Of a stretch of DNA of 64,000 nt, positions 27,863 to 36,529 are shown one piece after another. The position numbers were made by a program, and so were the translations under genes. Origin of the DNA: Cognatazoarcus halotolerans (GTDB taxonomy: Bacteria; Pseudomonadota; Gammaproteobacteria; Burkholderiales; Rhodocyclaceae). The stretch is from NCBI RefSeq assembly GCF_009800965.1, contig NZ_WUAF01000009.1:1-64000 (forward strand), written 5' to 3'. The notes under the pieces were generated by a model. The model ran no database searches. It saw only the letters and a program-made list of their open reading frames with translations, and was not told where the DNA came from. Position 1 is the stretch's first letter; each line of letters starts with the position of its first letter.

Positions 27863-29215
27863 TCAGTCGGGACTTTCGGCCTCGTTCGCGGCAGTTTCGA
27901 TCGCGCCAGGCGATACCTGCGCCGACTTGAAGTGCACATCGCGCTGCGGATAGGGAATGGTGATGCCCGCAGCCTTGAAGAGCTTCCAGATCGCCACGTT
28001 CACTTCGGTACGCACATTGCCGATGCCATTCTCGGGATCGCTTATCCAGATGCGCAGTTCGAGCTGGATGCCGCTGTCAGCGAAAGCAAGCATCCGCGCG
28101 GCCGGCACCGGGTCGGAGAGGATCCGCGACGACGCCTTAGCAGCCTCGAGCAACAACGCCATGGCCTGCTCCGGGTCATCGTCGTAGCTGATCTGCACCG
28201 GAATACGCACCCGGGTATTGGTGTCCGAGTAGCTCCAGTTGACCACCTCGGAGGTGATCAGATTCTCGTTCGGGATCAAGCGCTCGACCCCATCGCGATC
28301 GCGCACCACCACGTAGCGTGCGCGCAATTCCTGCACCCACCCGAACTTCGCATCGTTGGCACCGACCGAGATCACGTCACCGGGCTTGATCGAACGATCC
28401 AGCACGAGGATGAAACCGCTGATGAAGTTGCTGGTGATGCGTTGCAGACCGAAGCCGATGCCAACCCCGAGCGCACCGCCGAATACGGTCAGCGTGGTGA
28501 GGTCGATACCGACCGCATCGATCGCCAGCAGGAATGCCAGCGTAATCAGGAACACCTTGCTGAACTTGCCGAAAGCCACCTGCAGGGAAGGCGTCATGTT
28601 GGGCGACGCGCGCATGCGCCGCTCGATCACCCCCGAAACCCAGAAGGCCAGCGTCAGCAGCACTGCGATCAGGGCGATCAGCTTGATCGTCGCCAGCAGC
28701 GAAATCCGCGAAGAGCCCATCGTGATCGCGATCTCGTCGAGCGTCGCCTCGACCGCCGGCAACCATCCCAGCAGATGCAGCGCGACCATCACCCAGATGC
28801 TGCCGGCAATGATGTTTTCCCAGGCCTTGAGCTGGGGCGTTACCGGAAAGCCCTTGCGCAGTCCGTAAACCAGCAGGCGAATCGCCGCGAGCGAGACCAG
28901 CAGCGGCACCGCCACCTCGAGCAGGCCCACCGGTTGTCCCATGCTGCCGAGAATGCCGCGGCCGAGCAGCACGCAGACCAGCATCGAGGCCGGCAGCAGT
29001 ACCCGCTGAAGCGTCCGCAACAGGAAGCGCCCCAGACTGTGCTGCGGCCGCGCGTAGATCCGGGCACGCAGCGACTCGTTGTAAAGGTGATGCAACAGCC
29101 AGGTCGCCAGTGCCGAAGCCAGCAAGACACCCGCCTGATAGAGAAACGCGGGCGCTGTCATTACCGCGACCAGCGATGGCATGCGATCGAGTAGTGCCCG
29201 GATGTCCAGATCCAT
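27863..29215 (-). CDS. MscS-family mechanosensitive channel
   Basis: A 450-residue membrane protein with GAGAAGGG before the ATG at 29215. The N-terminal 230 residues contain several membrane helices. The pore-lining helix and beta domain match MscS: GGALGVGIGFGLQRITSNFISGFILVLDRSIKPGDVISVG, in the usual Gly/Ala pattern, then VQELRARYVVVRDRDGVERLIPNENLI. A C-terminal alpha/beta domain ends near IPYPQRDVHF, also typical. It is longer than E. coli MscS (286) because of extra N-terminal helices. It releases solutes at hypo-osmotic shock. It stands alone, apparently not part of the signalling operon. Confidence 0.93.
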   Translation of the reverse strand: MDLDIRALLDRMPSLVAVMTAPAFLYQAGVLLASALATWLLHHLYNESLRARIYARPQHSLGRFLLRTLQRVLLPASMLVCVLLGRGILGSMGQPVGLLEVAVPLLVSLAAIRLLVYGLRKGFPVTPQLKAWENIIAGSIWVMVALHLLGWLPAVEATLDEIAITMGSSRISLLATIKLIALIAVLLTLAFWVSGVIERRMRASPNMTPSLQVAFGKFSKVFLITLAFLLAIDAVGIDLTTLTVFGGALGVGIGFGLQRITSNFISGFILVLDRSIKPGDVISVGANDAKFGWVQELRARYVVVRDRDGVERLIPNENLITSEVVNWSYSDTNTRVRIPVQISYDDDPEQAMALLLEAAKASSRILSDPVPAARMLAFADSGIQLELRIWISDPENGIGNVRTEVNVAIWKLFKAAGITIPYPQRDVHFKSAQVSPGAIETAANEAESPD

Positions 29216-29297
29216 CTACCCTTCTCTCCGTTTCAAAGGCCGTTCCAACCGTGCAAGGCTCGCAAGCGCGCCACCTGACGCGACAGCCGGCCGACCC

Positions 29298-30299
29298 TCA
29301 GGTCCCGCGCGCCGCCGCCGCGATGTCGAGGGAGCGCAGTCGACGCGCCGGATCGAAGACATCGCTGACCAACATGAACTCGTCTGCGGCAGTCGCCTCG
29401 GCAAGCGCAGCAAGACCGGCGGCGACCCTTGCAGGCCCGCCGATCACCGCGGCGGCGAGGAAATCGTCGATTGCGCCACGCTCCTCCGGTAACAAGCGTT
29501 CGCGGAAGCGTTGCACCGGCGGCTGCAGCGGGCGGCGATCGCCGCGCAGGATCCCGAGCACGCGCTGATAGGTACTGCTCGCGAGATACTCCGCCTCGTC
29601 ATCGTCGGGTGCGGCGATCAGCGGCACACCGATGATCACGTACGGTTTCGAGCGCACCGCGGAAGGCCGGAAGAGGCTGCGATACAGGTCGATCGCCTGC
29701 AGCAGCTGGCGCGGCGCGAAGTGCGAGGCGAACGCATAGGGCAGGCCCTTTTCCGCAGCCAGACGGGCGGAAAACAGGCTCGAACCGAGCAGCCAGATCG
29801 GGACCTCGGTGCCCGCGCCAGGCATCGCCACAAGGCGCTGCCCAGGAAGCGGTGGGGCCAGCAATTGCTGCAGTTCCTCCACGGCTCTCGGGAAATCCGC
29901 CTCGGTCTCCGGCCGGTCGCGACGCAATGCACGCATCGTCGCCGGATCGGTGCCCGGGGCCCGCCCCAGCCCGAGGTCGATCCGCCCGGGATACAGTTCC
30001 GAGAGGGTGCCGAAGGCCTCAGCGACCACCAGCGGTGCGTGGTTGGGTAGCATGACGCCGCCCGAACCCACCCGGATGCGGTGGGTCTGACCGGCAATAT
30101 GGCCGACCAGCACGGCGGTGGCGGAACTTGCGATACCCGGCATGTTGTGGTGCTCGGCCAGCCAGTAACGGCAAAAACCGAGTGATTCGGCATGCTGTGC
30201 GGTACGCACCGCGACCGCCAAGGCGTCGGCGACCGTCCCGCCTTCGCGCACGGCCACCAGGTCAAGCATGGAAAAGTGTATGTCTTGCAGTGATTTCAT
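29298..30299 (-). CDS. LLM-class flavin-dependent monooxygenase
   Basis: A 333-residue luciferase-like oxidoreductase, started at [15 protein letters not shown]; upstream codons in the frame look non-coding. Family features are [65 protein letters not shown] and [27 protein letters not shown], all seen in the MsnO8/YhbW-type bacterial subgroup. It uses reduced flavin and oxygen; the substrate is unknown. It is alone between mscS-like and parA-like genes on the same strand. Confidence 0.92.
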   Translation of the reverse strand: MKSLQDIHFSMLDLVAVREGGTVADALAVAVRTAQHAESLGFCRYWLAEHHNMPGIASSATAVLVGHIAGQTHRIRVGSGGVMLPNHAPLVVAEAFGTLSELYPGRIDLGLGRAPGTDPATMRALRRDRPETEADFPRAVEELQQLLAPPLPGQRLVAMPGAGTEVPIWLLGSSLFSARLAAEKGLPYAFASHFAPRQLLQAIDLYRSLFRPSAVRSKPYVIIGVPLIAAPDDDEAEYLASSTYQRVLGILRGDRRPLQPPVQRFRERLLPEERGAIDDFLAAAVIGGPARVAAGLAALAEATAADEFMLVSDVFDPARRLRSLDIAAAARGT

Positions 30300-30397
30300 C
30301 GCCGGCATCCAGAGATCAAGGCCTTGCGCAGCCCGACCACGACGAAGCCCGCCGCGCAAGGCCGAAGCTTACGCGCTTGCGGCGGAAAGTGCCGATA

Positions 30398-31030
30398 TCA
30401 GGACGCCCGGCGCGTGACCAGCCACTCGAGCAGCGGTTGCCACTGCAGGCGGTCGATCGCCGCTGCCGCGTCACTGCTTTCGAACAGCGTCACGCCGGAT
30501 TCGAGCGCCCGGACATAGCGCTGGGTGCTGCGCAGGCAGGTCAGCAGGGGCAGCTCGAACTGCTCGAGGAAATCGACGAGCTCGCGGCTCGAATTGGTTC
30601 GCGCATCGACCCGCATGCCGACGATGCCCACGCCGACGCGATCCTTGCGCACCGCCTTGACCTGCGCGAGTTCTTCAAAGAAATCCCGGCTTGCCATCAT
30701 ATCGAAGCGCGACGGCGACACCGGCACGATCACCCGGTCCACCTCACCCAGCAGCTGCTTGAGGCGCTTGCCATGAAGGCCGGCCGGCGTATCGAAGATC
30801 GCCACGCTGCAGCCCTTGGGCGGCGCCACCAGCTCATCGGTCGGCTCCCAGTGGTGAATCTTCGGCTGGGAAGGCGGACGCAGGTCGAGCCAGTGCCGGC
30901 TCGATTGCTGCCGATCCAGATCGCCGATGAAGACGACCTCGTCATTCATCGCGAACCAGCTCGCGAGATGTACCGCAATTGTTGATTTACCACAGCCACC
31001 CTTCGGGTTGGCGACCAGAATTTTACGCAT
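30398..31030 (-). CDS. ParA/MinD-type ATPase, orphan
   Basis: A 210-residue deviant-Walker ATPase from the ATG at 31030 (GAAGG site). The P-loop is NPKGGCGKSTIAVHLA, with the signature lysine of the ParA/MinD group. Walker A' is FIGDLDRQQSSRHWLDLR and Walker B is VAIFDTPAGLHG. No ParB, parS or MinE partner is visible nearby, and the length fits the short ParA forms that lack an N-terminal DNA-binding domain. Such orphans often position cellular cargo (chemosensory arrays, carboxysomes, cellulose synthase). Cargo unknown here. Confidence 0.9.
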   Translation of the reverse strand: MRKILVANPKGGCGKSTIAVHLASWFAMNDEVVFIGDLDRQQSSRHWLDLRPPSQPKIHHWEPTDELVAPPKGCSVAIFDTPAGLHGKRLKQLLGEVDRVIVPVSPSRFDMMASRDFFEELAQVKAVRKDRVGVGIVGMRVDARTNSSRELVDFLEQFELPLLTCLRSTQRYVRALESGVTLFESSDAAAAIDRLQWQPLLEWLVTRRAS

Positions 31031-31641
31031 CGTGCAGCCTTCGTGACGCTGTCCTGCGGGCGCGCCTGCCCGCTTCGGTGTACTGGTGCGGCTCAACCCG
31101 GCGCGGAGCAAGGGATCAGCCGGCGGAAGATCGGCGGAGCGGTCTGGCGACCGGACATGCATGGCAAAAAGGGTAACGTATCCGCGCAATCCTATCTACC
31201 TCGCCCCACCCCGGAATCGGTAATCCGGTGTGTGCTGCCAAATCGGGCAGACACAAACGGCGCAGACGTTTCAGTCGCTTGCACGCCTGACGCACAGCTT
31301 GTCCACAGGAAATGCACACAAATCGGTGGACAGCTTGATCGCCTCCGCAGGGTATATCGATGATCGATCGGTCACGGGCCGGATGAGCGGGTGCAAGCTT
31401 CGTGGCAATCTGCGGGCCCGGCATCCGCTGTCACCGTCTCGCCTTCGCCCCGGTCGTGACCGGTACCGACCTCGTACCACAGGACACCCGGTATACGAGG
31501 GGCCACAGAGAATCCGCTCGCCCGGCGCAGGCTCGAGCATGTTGCGCAGCAAAATCGCAACTTTTCCTTAACAAAAAGTTCTTTTGCCCTGTCCAGCGGG
31601 CCATCGCTACACTCCGCCGACTCGAAAACGGCCCACCCCCA
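31031..31641. other. Long intergenic region, parA-like / TRAP-T
   Basis: About 610 bp without a gene I can support; the frames on both strands look like shadows. A possible promoter for the transporter genes is TTGCCC (31584-31589) and TACACT (31608-31613) with an 18-bp spacer, just after an A/T-rich patch (31556-31580). No riboswitch, tRNA or repeat was recognised. Confidence 0.3.
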
Positions 31642-32583
31642 GTGTTTGCCCACAGCCTCACGCGACGTATCCTCCCGCGCCTCTGCCGTCTCACACCGGC
31701 GCTTGCGGCAGCCCTGCTGCTCAACGCCTGCGCCATGCAGCAACTCGCGGTGGACCGGTTGGGCGACGCACTTGCCGATGGCGGCCAGGTCTTCGCCAGC
31801 GACGACGATCCGCGCCTCATCCGCGACGCCAGCCCGTTCTCGCTGAAGCTCCTGGAAAGTCTGCTCGCACAGCGCCCACAGCACCCCGGCCTGTTGCTCG
31901 CCGCCTGCCGCGGCTTCACCCAGTATTCCTACGCCTTCGTCCAGCAGCAGGCCGACGAGACCGAGGCGCATGATCTCGACCAAGCCTTTGCACTGCGCGA
32001 GCGCGCGCGCAGGCTTTATCGCCGCGCCCGCGATTACGGCCTGCGCAGCCTCGAGATCCGACAGCCGGGCATCACCGCGGCGCTGCGCGACAGGCCGCGC
32101 GAGGCAGTGGCCGGCTTCACCGCGGACGACACCGCCCGCCTGTACTGGACCGGCGCAGCATGGGCGGCGCTGCTGAGCCTCTCCAAGGACGACCCCGACG
32201 CAGTCGCCGACCTGTCAGCAGTGAGCGCGATCATGGACCGCGCGCTGGCGCTCGACCCCGATTTCGACGACGGCGCCCTGCAGAGCTTCATGGTGACCTA
32301 TGCGATGGCCCGCCCCGACCCTGGCGGTGACCGCGTCGCCCGCGCCGACGCTCACTTCGAGCGCGCGGTGGCGCTGAGCGGTGGGCAGCAGGCAGGCCCT
32401 TATCTGGCGCTGGCCGAGAGTGTCGCCATCGCCAGCCAGGACCGGGCCCGCTTCAGCAGCCTGCTCGAAACCGCGCTGGCGATCGATGCCGACGCTACGC
32501 CGAAGTGGCGGCTCAGCAACCTCGTCATGCAGCGGCGTGCGCGCTGGCTGCTCGGCCGGACCGATGAGCTCTTCGTGGACTGA
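31642..32583 (+). CDS. TRAP-associated TPR lipoprotein (TatT-like T component)
   Basis: A 313-residue lipoprotein started at the GTG at 31642, which gives a good signal: RRILPRLCRLTPALAAALLLNAC, with the lipobox LLNAC and the lipidated Cys about residue 24. The body is helical with TPR-like pairs (ARRLYRRARDYGLRSLEI, ALALDPDFDDGALQSFMV, HFERAVALSGGQQAGPYLALAES). It matches the TRAP transporter T-component family (TatT of Treponema pallidum), a trimeric periplasmic protein that docks the P component. It is followed 3 bp later by the P component gene. Confidence 0.85.
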   Translation: MFAHSLTRRILPRLCRLTPALAAALLLNACAMQQLAVDRLGDALADGGQVFASDDDPRLIRDASPFSLKLLESLLAQRPQHPGLLLAACRGFTQYSYAFVQQQADETEAHDLDQAFALRERARRLYRRARDYGLRSLEIRQPGITAALRDRPREAVAGFTADDTARLYWTGAAWAALLSLSKDDPDAVADLSAVSAIMDRALALDPDFDDGALQSFMVTYAMARPDPGGDRVARADAHFERAVALSGGQQAGPYLALAESVAIASQDRARFSSLLETALAIDADATPKWRLSNLVMQRRARWLLGRTDELFVD

Positions 32584-32586
32584 CAG

Positions 32587-33615
32587 ATGACATTCGCACC
32601 CCGACACCGTTTCATGAAACTGGCCGGGCTGATCGCCGCGGCCTTGGCGATCGGCCTCGCCCAGCCGGCCGCGGCAGACCCGGTCAAGCTCAGACTCGGC
32701 ACGCTGGCCCCGAGGAACTCGCTGTACCACCGCGCCCTGCTCGAGATGGGCGAGAGCTGGAAGAAGGCCCAGGCCGACGGCTCCTCGATCACCATCTTCA
32801 CCGATGGCGCGCAGGGCGGCGAAATCGACACCGTAAAACGGATGCGCATCGGCCAGCTCAACGGCGGGCTGCTGTCGGTGGTCGGGCTGCGCGAGATCGA
32901 ACCATCGGTGTCGGCGCTGCAGACCATGCCGCTCATGTTCCGCAGCTGGGCCGAGGTCGATTACGTGCGGGAGAAGCTGCGCCCGGCGATGGAACGCAAG
33001 TTTCTCGACAAGGGCTACGTGGTGCTGTCCTGGGGCGACGCCGGCTGGGTGCGCTTCTTCTCACGCAGTCCCGCCGCGCATCCGCAGGACTACAAGCGCA
33101 TGAAGATGTTCACCTGGGCCGGCGAGCCGGAACAGATGGAGATCATGAAGGCGCTCGGCTACCAGCCGGTCTCGCTCGAGACCTCTGACATCCTGCCGGC
33201 GCTGCAAACCGGTCTCATCGAGGTCGTGCCGGCGACGCCGTATTACGCCCTCGCGGCGCAGTTCAACGGCCCCGCACCCTACATGCTGGACCTCGACTGG
33301 GCGCCGATCGTCGGTGCCCTGGTGGTGACCCGCAAGGCCTGGGAAGCGATGACGCCGGCAGGCCAGACCGCCTTGCGTGAAGCCGCGGCCAGGGCCGGCA
33401 CCGAGATGCGCAACAAGGCGCGCGCCGAGGTCGACGAGGCCGTGGCGGCGATGGTCAAGCGCGGCCTCAAGGTCACCCCGCTGACGCCCGCTCTTGATGC
33501 CGAATGGCGCGACTTCGCCGCCACCATCTATCCGCAGATCCGCGGCAAGCTGGTGCCCGCCGAGACCTTCGACGAGGTCACCCGGCTGCTCGCAGAATAC
33601 CGCGCACGCAAGTAA
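32587..33615 (+). CDS. TRAP substrate-binding protein (P component)
   Basis: A 342-residue DctP-family protein with a signal peptide (KLAGLIAAALAIGLAQPAAA). Family segments are VKLRLGTLAPRNSLYHRALLEMGESWKK, DGAQGGEIDTVKRMRIGQLNGGLLSVVG, and SDILPALQTGLIEVVPATPYYALA. In place of the usual conserved arginine loop it reads SPAAHPQDYKRMKMFTWAG, as in TatP-type proteins that bind hydrophobic or acidic ligands. Ligand unknown. An ATG 9 codons in (MKLAGL) is also a reasonable start. Confidence 0.92.
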   Translation: MTFAPRHRFMKLAGLIAAALAIGLAQPAAADPVKLRLGTLAPRNSLYHRALLEMGESWKKAQADGSSITIFTDGAQGGEIDTVKRMRIGQLNGGLLSVVGLREIEPSVSALQTMPLMFRSWAEVDYVREKLRPAMERKFLDKGYVVLSWGDAGWVRFFSRSPAAHPQDYKRMKMFTWAGEPEQMEIMKALGYQPVSLETSDILPALQTGLIEVVPATPYYALAAQFNGPAPYMLDLDWAPIVGALVVTRKAWEAMTPAGQTALREAAARAGTEMRNKARAEVDEAVAAMVKRGLKVTPLTPALDAEWRDFAATIYPQIRGKLVPAETFDEVTRLLAEYRARK

Positions 33616-33674
33616 GCCGTGCAGCTCACCGACCAGGGCGGGGGCACCGTTGTCGCCTGCCGGAGCACACGCCG

Positions 33675-35516
33675 ATGACAGCCAGCTCACCTCCCCTGCT
33701 CTACGACGCCCCTTCGGAACGCGCCGGCATCTGGTGGCGGCTTCACAAGCTCGAGGACCTGGTGCTGTCGTTCGTGCTGGCGGCGATGGTGGTGCTGCCG
33801 CTGACCGAAATCGTGCTGCGCAGCACCCTGTCGATCGGTATTGCCAATGCTGCCACGCTGGTACAGCACTGCGTGTTGCTGGTGGGCATGTTGGGCGCCG
33901 CGGTGGCCGCGCGCGAAGGCCGCCTGCTCGCAATGGGCGGCCTCGCCACACGGCTGCCGACACGACTGCAGCCGCCGGCCCGGATCTTCGCGGCGGCGGT
34001 GGCGATCGCGGTCAGCGCCACGCTGGCAAGTGCCGCCATCGAGTTCGTCTCGGTCGAGCGCGAGGGCGCAAACCTGCTTGCCTACGGTATTCCGCTGTGG
34101 CTGGTGCAAGCGGCGATGCCGCTCGGCTTCGCCTTGATCGCCGCGCGGCTTTTGGTTCGCAGCGCCGAGCAGCGGCCTGGCAGGGCACTCGCCCTGATAC
34201 TCGCCGCAGGCTTGTGGTGGCTGTTGCAGCATGCCGGTGACGGAATCGTCACACCCGGGCTGGCCCTGGTGCTGGTGGCGGCGGCGCTCGGCGCCCCGGT
34301 CTTCATCGTCCTCGGCGGTATCGCGCTGGTGCTCTTCGCCGGCGACGATCTGCCGCTCGCAGCGATCCCGCTCAACCACTACCAGCTCACCGTCAATCCC
34401 TCGCTGCCGGCGATCCCGCTGTTTACCCTGGCCGGCTACTTTCTCGCGGAAGGCGGCGCGCCGCAGCGCCTGATCCGCGTGTTCCGCGCCCTGTTCGGCG
34501 GGCTGCGGGGCGGCGCCGCGCTGGTCACGGTGCTGCTCACCGCCTTCTTCACTTCCTTCACCGGCGCCTCGGGGGTCACCATCCTCGCTCTCGGCGGCCT
34601 GCTGCTGCCGTTGCTCGGTGGTGTGCGCTATCCGGAGCGCGCCGGCATCGGACTGATCACCAGCGGCTGCTCGCTGGGCGTGCTGATGCCGCCGGCACTG
34701 CCGCTGATCCTGTTCGCGATCATCGCCCGCCAGCCAATCGAAACCATGCTGCTGGCGGCCATCGTTCCGGCAGCGGCGATGACCGCCATGCTGATCGCGC
34801 TCGGCATCTGGCGACAGCCACGCGACAGCACACCGCAAGCCTTCGACCGCCGCGAAGCGCTTGCCGCGATCGGTGACGCCAAATGGGAACTGGCGATTCC
34901 GCTGGTCACCTTCGGCGGTCTCGCCAGCGGTCTGGTGACACCCACCGAAACCGCAGCACTGACCGCCCTGTATGCGTTCATCGTCGAGGTGGTGATCTAT
35001 CGCGACCTGTCAGTGCGTCGTGACGTGCCGCGGGTGATGGCCGAGTGCGGCCTGCTGGTCGGCGGCATCATCCTCATCCTCGGCATGGCACTCGCTTTCA
35101 CCAACTACCTGATCGACGCGCAGATCGCCGAACAGGTATCGGACTGGGTACAGGCCACCATCCATTCCCCTTGGGTCTTCCTGCTGGCGCTCAACCTGCT
35201 GCTGCTCCTGGTCGGCGCGTTCATGGACATCTTCTCGGCGATCATCGTCGTGACGCCGCTGATCGTCCCCATCGGCAAGGCCTTCGGCATTGACCCGGTC
35301 CATCTCGGAGTCATATTCCTCGCCAACATGGAGCTCGGCTTCCTCACCCCGCCGGTCGGCATGAATCTCTTCTTCGCCTCCTATCGCTTCGGAAAACCGA
35401 TCGGCGAAGTCGCGCGCGCGGTGCTGCCGGCGCTCGGTGTACTGGCCATCGGCGTACTGCTGGTGACTTACCTGCCAGCGCTGTCGCTCTTCCTGCCGCG
35501 CGCACTCGGACACTGA
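33675..35516 (+). CDS. TRAP transporter fused QM permease
   Basis: A 613-residue membrane protein. The N-terminal quarter (about 25-185) is a DctQ-like four-helix small subunit (LVLSFVLAAMVVLPLTEIVLR). The rest is the DctM-type large subunit with about twelve helices: AIPLFTLAGYFLAEGG, FFTSFTGASGVTILALGGLLLP, GLITSGCSLGVLMPPALPLILFA, VTPTETAALTALYA and LGFLTPPVGMNLFFAS. Fusion of Q and M is common in this family. It imports substrate using a sodium gradient. It completes a T-P-QM set transcribed together. Confidence 0.93.
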   Translation: MTASSPPLLYDAPSERAGIWWRLHKLEDLVLSFVLAAMVVLPLTEIVLRSTLSIGIANAATLVQHCVLLVGMLGAAVAAREGRLLAMGGLATRLPTRLQPPARIFAAAVAIAVSATLASAAIEFVSVEREGANLLAYGIPLWLVQAAMPLGFALIAARLLVRSAEQRPGRALALILAAGLWWLLQHAGDGIVTPGLALVLVAAALGAPVFIVLGGIALVLFAGDDLPLAAIPLNHYQLTVNPSLPAIPLFTLAGYFLAEGGAPQRLIRVFRALFGGLRGGAALVTVLLTAFFTSFTGASGVTILALGGLLLPLLGGVRYPERAGIGLITSGCSLGVLMPPALPLILFAIIARQPIETMLLAAIVPAAAMTAMLIALGIWRQPRDSTPQAFDRREALAAIGDAKWELAIPLVTFGGLASGLVTPTETAALTALYAFIVEVVIYRDLSVRRDVPRVMAECGLLVGGIILILGMALAFTNYLIDAQIAEQVSDWVQATIHSPWVFLLALNLLLLLVGAFMDIFSAIIVVTPLIVPIGKAFGIDPVHLGVIFLANMELGFLTPPVGMNLFFASYRFGKPIGEVARAVLPALGVLAIGVLLVTYLPALSLFLPRALGH

Positions 35517-35522
35517 GCACGG

Positions 35523-35540
35523 CGCCACCCTCGGGTGGCG
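35523..35540. terminator. Short hairpin between convergent genes
   Basis: CGCCACCC-TC-GGGTGGCG, an 18-bp inverted repeat, lies 7 bp after the transporter stop and 33 bp from the stop of the convergent Lys-rich gene. There is no T-run. It may act as a bidirectional attenuator. Confidence 0.4.
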
Positions 35541-35572
35541 ACACGTGCTGAAGCGCCCACTACGGGTTGCGA

Positions 35573-36277
35573 CTACTTCTTCTTGCCGCGCTTCACCTTC
35601 GACTCTGCGGGCAGTGCCGCAACCATCGCGATGATGTCTTCGCTCTTGCGGCTGGCGAGCCCACCTAGAGCAACCCGCAGCAGCTCGGATTTGCTGACCG
35701 CACGGCCGGCTGCCTTGAGCTCGATACGGCGGGCCTTGAGGGCGGCACGTTCGCTTTCGAGAAGCGAGAACTTCTCATTGACCATCCGGTCGCTGCGTGG
35801 CTTGGCTGCTTTCGGCTCCTTGGCCGTCTTCACCTTGGGGGCCTTGGCCTTTGCGGGTTTAGCCATCTTGGGCGCCTTCGCGGGCTTCGCCTTCTTCGCG
35901 ACCTCGATCACCTTGGCGAGGGCCTCGTCCGCCGGAAGCTCCGGGGCGACCGCAACTGCCTTGCTCTCCGGCGCGGGCGCCTTCGGCACAGGCTTCGGTA
36001 CAGCCTTGGGAGCAGGCTTCGGTGCGGGCCTGGAAGCCGGTGCCTTTTTCACGGTTGCGGCCTGCGTCTTTGCCCTGCTCGCAGGCGCCTTGCGTGGCGG
36101 CCTGCTGCCGGGTGCCGACACGGTTGCCGCGGTTTCGACCGTCTTTGTCGCGGCTGTCTGCGCGGATTCGGCGGTCTTGACCTCCGGCTGCGGCACGGGC
36201 TGGGCAGCGACAGCCTTCTCGGCCTCCGGCGCCACCGTGCCGCTACTCGTTGTTTCGGGAACTTCACTCACACTCAT
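35573..36277 (-). CDS. Lys/Pro/Ala-rich histone-like protein
   Basis: About 234 residues, started at MSVSEVPE because GGAG sits 7 bp before that ATG. Residues 1-70 are Ala/Thr/Glu/Val-rich. Residues 70-165 are low-complexity Lys-Pro-Ala (KPAPKAVPKPVPKAPAP, KPAKAPKMAKPAKAKAPKVK), like bacterial H1-type and AlgP tails. The last 70 residues are a folded-looking domain (MVNEKFSLLESERAALKARRIELKAAGR, SELLRVALGGLASRKSEDI). A DNA- or polyphosphate-binding role is plausible; the neighbouring divergent gene is a polyphosphate kinase. Family not firmly recognised. Confidence 0.75.
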   Translation of the reverse strand: MSVSEVPETTSSGTVAPEAEKAVAAQPVPQPEVKTAESAQTAATKTVETAATVSAPGSRPPRKAPASRAKTQAATVKKAPASRPAPKPAPKAVPKPVPKAPAPESKAVAVAPELPADEALAKVIEVAKKAKPAKAPKMAKPAKAKAPKVKTAKEPKAAKPRSDRMVNEKFSLLESERAALKARRIELKAAGRAVSKSELLRVALGGLASRKSEDIIAMVAALPAESKVKRGKKK

Positions 36278-36439
36278 TGCCATCTCCACTTTCACGATGT
36301 GACAGGGGCTTGCCCCCGTCGGGAAGCGCCGAACGCCAACACGAACATCCGGCGATCCGGCCCAATTGGGTAATAACTTATTATTCTATTAGACGAAGCC
36401 GGTTTCAAGCGAAGGAACAGACAGGCGCCCGTCAAACCC

Positions 36440-36458
36440 CTTGTCATTTTTCTGTCAC
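36440..36458 (+). promoter_or_regulatory. Pho box upstream of ppk2
   Basis: TTGTCATTTTTCTGTCAC (36441-36458) is two 7-bp half-sites, TTGTCAT and CTGTCAC, separated by 4 bp (11-bp repeat). The PhoB consensus is CTGTCAT-AAAT-CTGTCAC, so one half-site is perfect and the other differs at one base. It lies 71 bp before the ppk2 start, with a -10-like GATAGC or CATATC region just downstream. Phosphate-starvation control of ppk2 is inferred. Confidence 0.65.
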
Positions 36459-36529
36459 ATATCTGCGATAGCGTCGCCCGGGTCCACCAATCGCGCAGGA
36501 AGCCGCCTTGCGCGGCGGCAGAAATCTCA

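Noticed and set aside
24100-27930. A 1,276-codon open frame on the plus strand
   Set aside because: Antisense to the histidine kinase, whose domains are unmistakable. The frame is open because of codon-position GC bias.
27932-29194. A 420-codon plus-strand frame opposite the MscS gene
   Set aside because: Rich in Gln/Arg/His with no conserved motifs; the minus-strand frame is a clear MscS channel.
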